NCBI RefSeq assembly: GCF_038806765.1
Contig: NZ_CP152389.1
Span: 4,588,001 to 4,652,000 of the forward strand
Source of the DNA: Mucilaginibacter sp. CSA2-8R
GTDB lineage: Bacteria; Bacteroidota; Bacteroidia; Sphingobacteriales; Sphingobacteriaceae
DNA: 64,000 bases
Direction: 5' to 3'
Shown: in pieces, positions 58,891 through 64,000 of the stretch
Layout of the letters: every line of letters begins with the position of its first letter
Position numbering within the stretch: the first letter of the stretch is position 1
The notes under the pieces: model-generated
The model's input: only the letters and a program-made list of their open reading frames with translations
What the model was told of the DNA's origin: nothing
Database searches by the model: none
Program-made: the position numbers and the translations under genes

Positions 58891-58946
58891 TTGTCTAAGC
58901 ACTAAATTTGCAGCCATCGGAGTCAGATACACCGTAAGACGGTATC
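58891..58946 (+). promoter_or_regulatory. ribBA promoter and leader hairpin
   Basis: TTG at 58891-58893, a 19-bp spacer and TAAATTTG at 58913-58920 form a Bacteroidota-type promoter. The leader then holds a small hairpin, GATA(CA)CCGT / ACGGTATC, at 58926-58946. The conserved FMN-riboswitch sequence is not present, so no riboswitch is called. Confidence 0.5.
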
Positions 58947-58986
58947 ATAAAGGCACCGCCATAATTTTTTGACTACCTTAAACACT

Positions 58987-60192
58987 ATGTTAAATACTAT
59001 ACCCGAGGCCATTGAAGCCGTTAAAGAAGGGAAAATAATAATTGTGGTTGATGATGAGGACCGCGAAAACGAAGGCGACTTTTTAGTGGCTGCCCGTTAT
59101 GCCACTCCCGAAGCCATCAACTTTATGGCACGTCATGGCCGCGGTTTAATTTGTGCGCCTATTACCCGCCAGCGTGCTAAAGAACTGGAGCTTGAACCTA
59201 TGGTAAACCGCAACACGGCCACACTCGAAACCAGCTTTACGGTATCGGTTGACTTGTTAGGCCACGGCTGTACCACGGGTATTTCGGCATCCGACCGTTC
59301 AAAAACTACACTCGCTTTAATTAATCCGGCTACACAACCGGCTGATTTAGGTCGTCCGGGCCACGTTTTTCCGCTGATTGCTAAAGATGGTGGTGTACTG
59401 CGCCGTTCGGGCCATACCGAAGCTGCTATTGATTTACCGGTAATGGCAGGTTTAGAACCTGCAGGCGTAATCTGTGAGATTATGCGCGAAGATGGCGAAA
59501 TGGCCCGTTTGCCCGAACTGCTGGTAATGGCTAAAGAGTTTGATATGGTTATTGTATCTATCAAAGATCTTATTGCTTACCGCCTGAGCAGCGAAACTTT
59601 GATTGATCGTGAGGTGGCGGTGAAAATGCCAACACAATGGGGCGATTTTGATATGATTGCTTATACTCAGCGTGACTCGGGCGAACATCATTTAGCTTTG
59701 GTAAAAGGCACCTGGGAGCCCGGCGAACCGATATTGGTACGGGTACACAGCTCATGCGTAACCGGTGATATATTTGGCTCATGCCGCTGCGACTGTGGCC
59801 CGCAATTGCATAAGGCCATGGAAATGGTAAACCAGGAAGGTAAAGGTGTAATTGTATACATGAACCAGGAAGGCCGCGGTATAGGACTAATTAATAAATT
59901 GAAAGCATACCAGTTACAAGAAAGCGGACTGGATACAGTAGAAGCTAACCTGCAGCTCGGCTTTAAAATGGACCAGCGCGACTATGGTGTGGGTGCGCAA
60001 ATTATCCGCGATTTAGGTATCAGCAAAATGCGTTTAATTAGCAACAATCCTAAAAAGCGTGCAGGTTTAATTGGCTATGGATTGGAAGTAGTTGAAACCC
60101 TACCTGTAGAAATATCTCCTAACCCTCATAACGAAAACTACCTGCGCACTAAGCGCGATAAAATGGACCATACCATTTTAAGGAACCACTAA
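58987..60192 (+). CDS. ribBA: Bifunctional riboflavin biosynthesis protein RibBA
   Basis: Makes 3,4-dihydroxy-2-butanone-4-phosphate (N-terminal RibB) and opens GTP (C-terminal RibA), two entry steps of riboflavin synthesis. The ATG at 58987 gives 401 residues; a TTG at 58969 would add six. RibB motifs: VVDDEDRENEGDF, RHGRGLICAP, GISASDRSKT, RSGHTEAAIDL. RibA motifs: RVHSSCVTGDIFGSCRCDCG with the zinc-binding cysteines, MNQEGRGIGLINKL, and GVGAQIIRDLGI. Both active sites are intact, so both activities are expected. It ends before a very strong terminator. Confidence 0.97.
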   Translation: MLNTIPEAIEAVKEGKIIIVVDDEDRENEGDFLVAARYATPEAINFMARHGRGLICAPITRQRAKELELEPMVNRNTATLETSFTVSVDLLGHGCTTGISASDRSKTTLALINPATQPADLGRPGHVFPLIAKDGGVLRRSGHTEAAIDLPVMAGLEPAGVICEIMREDGEMARLPELLVMAKEFDMVIVSIKDLIAYRLSSETLIDREVAVKMPTQWGDFDMIAYTQRDSGEHHLALVKGTWEPGEPILVRVHSSCVTGDIFGSCRCDCGPQLHKAMEMVNQEGKGVIVYMNQEGRGIGLINKLKAYQLQESGLDTVEANLQLGFKMDQRDYGVGAQIIRDLGISKMRLISNNPKKRAGLIGYGLEVVETLPVEISPNPHNENYLRTKRDKMDHTILRNH

Positions 60193-60224
60193 TTGTATAA
60201 GAGTCTAATACTCCTGTCAGATAT

Positions 60225-60272
60225 GTAAAAGCAAAAGCCACACTGTTTATCAGTAGTGGCTTTTGCTTTTAC
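60225..60272. terminator. Bidirectional terminator between ribBA and the TamB-like gene
   Basis: A perfect 17-bp stem (60225-60241 with 60256-60272, containing AGCAAAAGCCAC), with TTTTGCTTTT in the descending arm. It serves both convergent genes. Confidence 0.95.
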
Positions 60273-60288
60273 AGGTCATCATCATAAG

Positions 60289-63200
60289 CTATTCTTCGTC
60301 CTGTTCATCATCTATGGATGCCGGAGCAGTTGGAGTAGGTGTTACGGCAGTAGTTGACGTGCGCCCCCTTCTGAACAGATTACGCCAGAATTCTCTGAAA
60401 CTTTCAAAATCTCTTTGATAAATTAAGCCCAAACCGTTTACATACTGCGGACGATAATCTGCCGAGATGGCGTTAATAGTAGTGGTATTTAAAGTGCGGT
60501 AAGAGTACCTTGCCCGTAACTGCCCATCCGGCCTTATTAAGTATTCCGCATTAAAGTCGGTTGTCAGTTTCCTGAAATCGGAGTTGAACAAGTTAGCTGA
60601 GTTGTTACTAAACAAGTCATTACTTCCGTTGGCATTGTACAAACTACCATTCAACACTACCCTTTCTTTAAACAAGCGTAATGATGCACTGGCATCACTC
60701 TGCGACCTGATGTTTAAATCCAAGCTTTTGAAGTTGGTTGACTGGGCGATGTAACTATTCAGCTTATTAAATACAAACTCGCTGGCTGCCGAGGTGGCTG
60801 TACCTAATACCTGCTCGTTAATATTGGTACCCGTACCCGGTGCAAATTGCCGCCTTACAATTAAACTTAAGGCCTGTTGGTTACGGTTGTTGATGTCTGA
60901 CAGATAAGCACCCATATCATCCTTAATAGAAGGATTGAGCGGGAACGTAAAATCAAAGCTGATAATAGGCTGCAGCAGTGTATGGGTTAAGTTAAGCTGT
61001 GCCTGTACCAGCTCCTGCCTGGTACCCTGCGGTGATTGTAAACCTGCCGCCTGGTATAAGTTGGCAATATTGGCCCGCAACTCGTAAGTAGCTTTTAAAT
61101 TAATTTCAGCGTTTGACGGGCTGCCCGTCCAGCGCAACGTACCTCCTTCATTAACCTGGAAGTTTTTGCTGATAAAGTTTTTAGCAGTAAACTCAAACTT
61201 ACCCGACGAAATCAGGAAGTCACCTCTCATCTCGAAATCGCCCAAGCTGTTAATATTTAACTTTAGGCCGTTAGCAACCCCACGCCCTTCCAGTAAACCT
61301 AAGTCGGTGGTAATTCGAACTAAGGTTTTTTCATCGGCCGATAAATCAAAGTTTAGGGTAACCCCTTTAAATGCGTTAGTATTGCTGATGATTTTGGTAG
61401 AGTCGGTATGGCTCACAAACCTGATAAAATCGTACTCACCTGCAGTAGACGATGTATTTAACGGAATGTTGAATACTGTACCATCTTCTGTTTTGGCTTT
61501 GATATCAATATTCATGTTATCAACAGGCCCAGTAAAACTGAAGCGTCCGGTGCCAAATGCCGTACCATAATACAAGCGGTTATCCCTAAACGTTGTATTC
61601 AGCGCCATCAACTTAGTGGCTTGCACGTTGATATCCAATAGTGGCGTGGCAAAGTCTGACAGGTCAATTGTACCATTAGCCAATGCCTTACCACCACGAG
61701 GGTCAGTGATTACCATATCATCAATTTTGATGATACTATTGGCCACCGTAAGCTTATCATTAATAGTATAAGGCACCTTCAAATAATCAACCGTTAAACC
61801 TGTATTGCTAAGTGTAATAGAACCGTTGAGTTGCGGTTTGGACGGAGCCCCTGTAAGCTTCATATCCGCCGAGATGGTTCCCTTCAGGTTAGATACCAGC
61901 GTTTTAACAAAGGGCTGAAAGATGATGGCCTCGGTTTGGTCCATACGCACATCAAAGTCCAGGTTATCACCGGTTTCTTTATTCAAATAATAAGCGCCGG
62001 CAATATTGAGGGTCTCAAGTCCGCGGTTTAAAATGTTAAGCTTTACATTGGCGCGACTGCGCTCATTGTCCAGGTCTGATTTAATTTTCACATCGCCAAC
62101 CAGCGTCTGGTTCATCGTTAGCGAATCTACTCTCAGGTCTGCATCCACACCCGGCGCTTTAAGTACCGAGGTAAGCGTTACATTACCATCTAATGAGCCA
62201 TGCAATAATATACCGGCCGATTTGGTGAGCTGGTTAAGGGTAGCCATGCTGAATTTTTCAAACTCTACCTGCAATTTATCTTCGCTGTTGTTAGATACAA
62301 AGCCGTTAATGTGCACCTGTTGCTCCCCGTTGGTAAGCTCAAAGTTTTGTATCTGCGTTTTTCCGTTTTGCACTTTAATGCGTACTTGCTCCGTGAGTCG
62401 CCATTTCTGTCGCTCCAGCACTACCTCTGATGGCAGAAGTTTAAGCTTGGCCGTGGTATCGCGCCCAAACTCTACCAGTCCGTACAAGTCTAACTGGTTG
62501 GTTGCATTTTTATCAGATAGTTTAACGTTGAAGTTCAGGCTATCGTTTCGCAAAAAGTTGGTAATGTTGATATCCTTGATAAACAGGCTGTCGGTCAAAT
62601 CAACCTTGCTTAAGGATAAGTTGAGATTGAGCATGCTATCGGCCGTGCTTTCATCCACAATAAAATCATGAAATACAATTTTACCGTATTTCATTGTTCG
62701 CACCAAACCACTTAAGGTGGCTGTTTTATCGGCCGAATTAAAGTGGCCTACAAAGGTACCGCCTTCAGGTATTTTTAAATCGGGCATAAACATCAGCAAC
62801 AGCGGATCGAGGTTTTTAAGCTCCAGCCTAAAATCAAAGTTTTGCGGTTTAGGCTTAACTATAGAAGTTTGCAGTGATGGTATATACTTTTTAGCGATAG
62901 ACTTATAATAGGATGGCAACGTAGCCAGGTCAAAACTTCCGCGGATGTTGCCATTAGCCAAGTCAGATTGTAACCCAATGGTACGATTGCTGCCAAAACC
63001 GATAGCAGTCAGCTTTAACGAATCAACCACATAGTTATCTTTTGGTGTAACTACACGGGTAGGCTGCAAGCTTACGTAACCTTGCAAGTTGGATAAATCG
63101 TTGCCGGTAAAATTAGTAGTAAGGTTTGTACTAAGGGTAATGGTATCTTTAACCAACTTAAGCTTGTTTAGCCGGGCATTGCTAATGGCGGCCGTAATTT

Positions 63201-64000
63201 GATATTGAGGCAGCTTACTGTTTAAATCAACATTACCATTTAGGTTGAGCTTAACATTACGATCGGCTATGTTAATTTTAGCTTTAGCCACCTTACGGAC
63301 AAAGCTGCCATTTAAACTCAGGTTTTGATACTTGTAGCCTTTAAAGTCTAAATACCTGAGCTTTGCCTTTACATTAGCGGCCAAATTATTTAACGCATCA
63401 CCACTGCCTTTTACCTCGGCGGTTAATGAGGTACGGCCCAGCAATTTATTATCCAGCAAAGCAGCTAGGTTAAAATTCGTAGCGGTTATTTTGCCCTGAT
63501 AGGCAGGTACACCTTTGGCATTAAATTGCAGGTTTACGTTCGGATCTATACGCCCCATAAGCGTTTTTAAAACGCCATTGATATAAAAATCTTTAGGCGT
63601 ACCTTTAAACTGACCGCTGTAATTAATATTACCAAATTTGGTTAGCATGTCAGGCACATGCCGGTTGGGTATACCGGTAAACCTGCTGTATAAATTATCC
63701 AGGTCGCGCTTATTGGTAGCCAGTTGGTTAAAGTTTAAAACCATGTAGGTTTTATCAATATCAGGCAAGCCTTTTAAGGTAAAGTTGCCTTTTACATAAG
63801 TAGCCTGCCCGGTAGCCACCGTTAAGTTTTGCGCTTTGATGTTGTTAACCAGGCCACTGGCCCGCCCGTTAAGATCAAACTCAAAATTGGTTTTGCCCAA
63901 CGAACTGGTAAAGTAAGTAATATCCTGTGATGACAGATGCGAGCTTTTAACGTCTGCATCCATGTGTACCTTGTTGTTAAAATCGCTGAAATCACTGAAC
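60289..64000 (-). CDS. TamB-like translocation and assembly module protein (partial, N-terminus outside the window)
   Basis: The minus-strand frame is open to the right edge; 1224 residues follow the internal Met at 63963 and at least 12 more precede it. The protein is a long chain of beta-rich repeats (DUF490/AsmA-like), e.g. INGVLKTLMGRIDPNVNLQF, QVHINGFVSNNSEDKLQVEF and NLKGTISADMKLTGAPSKPQ. The C-terminal TamB domain has FEMRGDFLISSGKFEFTAKN, LRWTGSPSNAEINLKATYEL and the ending DYRPQYVNGLGLIYQRDFES. TamB family proteins bridge inner and outer membrane and are linked to outer-membrane protein or phospholipid delivery. After the domain comes a low-complexity tail with Thr, Pro and acidic residues (TTAVTPTPTAPASIDDEQDE). 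Transcription ends at 60225-60272. Confidence 0.9.
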   Translation of the reverse strand, partial: FSDFSDFNNKVHMDADVKSSHLSSQDITYFTSSLGKTNFEFDLNGRASGLVNNIKAQNLTVATGQATYVKGNFTLKGLPDIDKTYMVLNFNQLATNKRDLDNLYSRFTGIPNRHVPDMLTKFGNINYSGQFKGTPKDFYINGVLKTLMGRIDPNVNLQFNAKGVPAYQGKITATNFNLAALLDNKLLGRTSLTAEVKGSGDALNNLAANVKAKLRYLDFKGYKYQNLSLNGSFVRKVAKAKINIADRNVKLNLNGNVDLNSKLPQYQITAAISNARLNKLKLVKDTITLSTNLTTNFTGNDLSNLQGYVSLQPTRVVTPKDNYVVDSLKLTAIGFGSNRTIGLQSDLANGNIRGSFDLATLPSYYKSIAKKYIPSLQTSIVKPKPQNFDFRLELKNLDPLLLMFMPDLKIPEGGTFVGHFNSADKTATLSGLVRTMKYGKIVFHDFIVDESTADSMLNLNLSLSKVDLTDSLFIKDINITNFLRNDSLNFNVKLSDKNATNQLDLYGLVEFGRDTTAKLKLLPSEVVLERQKWRLTEQVRIKVQNGKTQIQNFELTNGEQQVHINGFVSNNSEDKLQVEFEKFSMATLNQLTKSAGILLHGSLDGNVTLTSVLKAPGVDADLRVDSLTMNQTLVGDVKIKSDLDNERSRANVKLNILNRGLETLNIAGAYYLNKETGDNLDFDVRMDQTEAIIFQPFVKTLVSNLKGTISADMKLTGAPSKPQLNGSITLSNTGLTVDYLKVPYTINDKLTVANSIIKIDDMVITDPRGGKALANGTIDLSDFATPLLDINVQATKLMALNTTFRDNRLYYGTAFGTGRFSFTGPVDNMNIDIKAKTEDGTVFNIPLNTSSTAGEYDFIRFVSHTDSTKIISNTNAFKGVTLNFDLSADEKTLVRITTDLGLLEGRGVANGLKLNINSLGDFEMRGDFLISSGKFEFTAKNFISKNFQVNEGGTLRWTGSPSNAEINLKATYELRANIANLYQAAGLQSPQGTRQELVQAQLNLTHTLLQPIISFDFTFPLNPSIKDDMGAYLSDINNRNQQALSLIVRRQFAPGTGTNINEQVLGTATSAASEFVFNKLNSYIAQSTNFKSLDLNIRSQSDASASLRLFKERVVLNGSLYNANGSNDLFSNNSANLFNSDFRKLTTDFNAEYLIRPDGQLRARYSYRTLNTTTINAISADYRPQYVNGLGLIYQRDFESFREFWRNLFRRGRTSTTAVTPTPTAPASIDDEQDEE

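Noticed and set aside
58921..58986. FMN riboswitch in front of ribBA
   Set aside because: The leader is only about 65 nt and the conserved FMN-element blocks are absent.
62006..62671. 221-residue plus-strand frame opposite the TamB-like gene
   Set aside because: Serine-rich antisense frame within a long conserved coding region; no start context and no recognisable domain.

Overview
This 64 kb window is chromosomal DNA from a member of the Bacteroidota. The gene content and protein style point to the Sphingobacteriaceae, close to Mucilaginibacter or Pedobacter; this is inferred by eye, without a database search. The evidence includes a SusC/SusD pair, many TonB-dependent receptors and SGC/TSC-type lipoproteins, and the conserved orders rpmB-rpmG-DUF4295-ftsY-rimO and pheT-(coiled coil)-zapA-rny. 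Bacillithiol synthesis (BshC), Bacteroidota-type promoter boxes (TAnnTTTG) and weak Shine-Dalgarno signals also fit.

Layout. 1-10.2 kb: a pectin utilisation locus on the minus strand (susC, susD, a CE12 esterase, a GH28 polygalacturonase and a CE8 pectinesterase), running towards the left edge. A divergent LacI-type regulator faces it, with a near-perfect operator palindrome between them. 10.2-19.4 kb: a DUF4394 lipoprotein, a small unknown protein, a helix-hairpin-helix protein, a fused two-domain lipid acyltransferase resembling OlsF, and a TonB-dependent receptor with a beta-helix lipoprotein. 19.6-25.1 kb: rny, a likely 6S-type RNA, zapA, a coiled-coil partner and pheT. 25.2-34.7 kb: acs, ribosomal protein genes, ftsY, rimO, bshC, an Ldh-type dehydrogenase and pfkA. 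34.7-40.9 kb: a split DsbD system, birA, rsfS, ftsH and a LUD-domain gene.

41-49.6 kb is the accessory part. It has an orphan FtsX/MacB-like permease, three short-chain dehydrogenases, a Crp/Fnr regulator, a flavin monooxygenase strikingly similar to the tetracycline-inactivating enzyme Tet(X), a divergent AraC regulator and a YiaA-type membrane protein. 49.6-56.8 kb: an all-helical orphan protein behind a palindrome, a DUF2142 membrane protein with a GT2 glycosyltransferase, a second orphan permease and a tRNA with anticodon CAT. 56.9-64 kb: a START-like protein, an LptF/LptG-type permease, ribBA and the C-terminal part of a TamB-like protein that runs off the right edge.

No transposase, integrase, CRISPR array, rRNA or phage gene was seen. 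The observations most worth following up are the Tet(X)-like enzyme with two altered substrate-pocket residues, the structured RNA between zapA and rny, the LacI operator, the fused acyltransferase, the repeat-built spacers among the ribosomal protein genes, and two promoters placed so close to start codons that leaderless mRNAs are likely.
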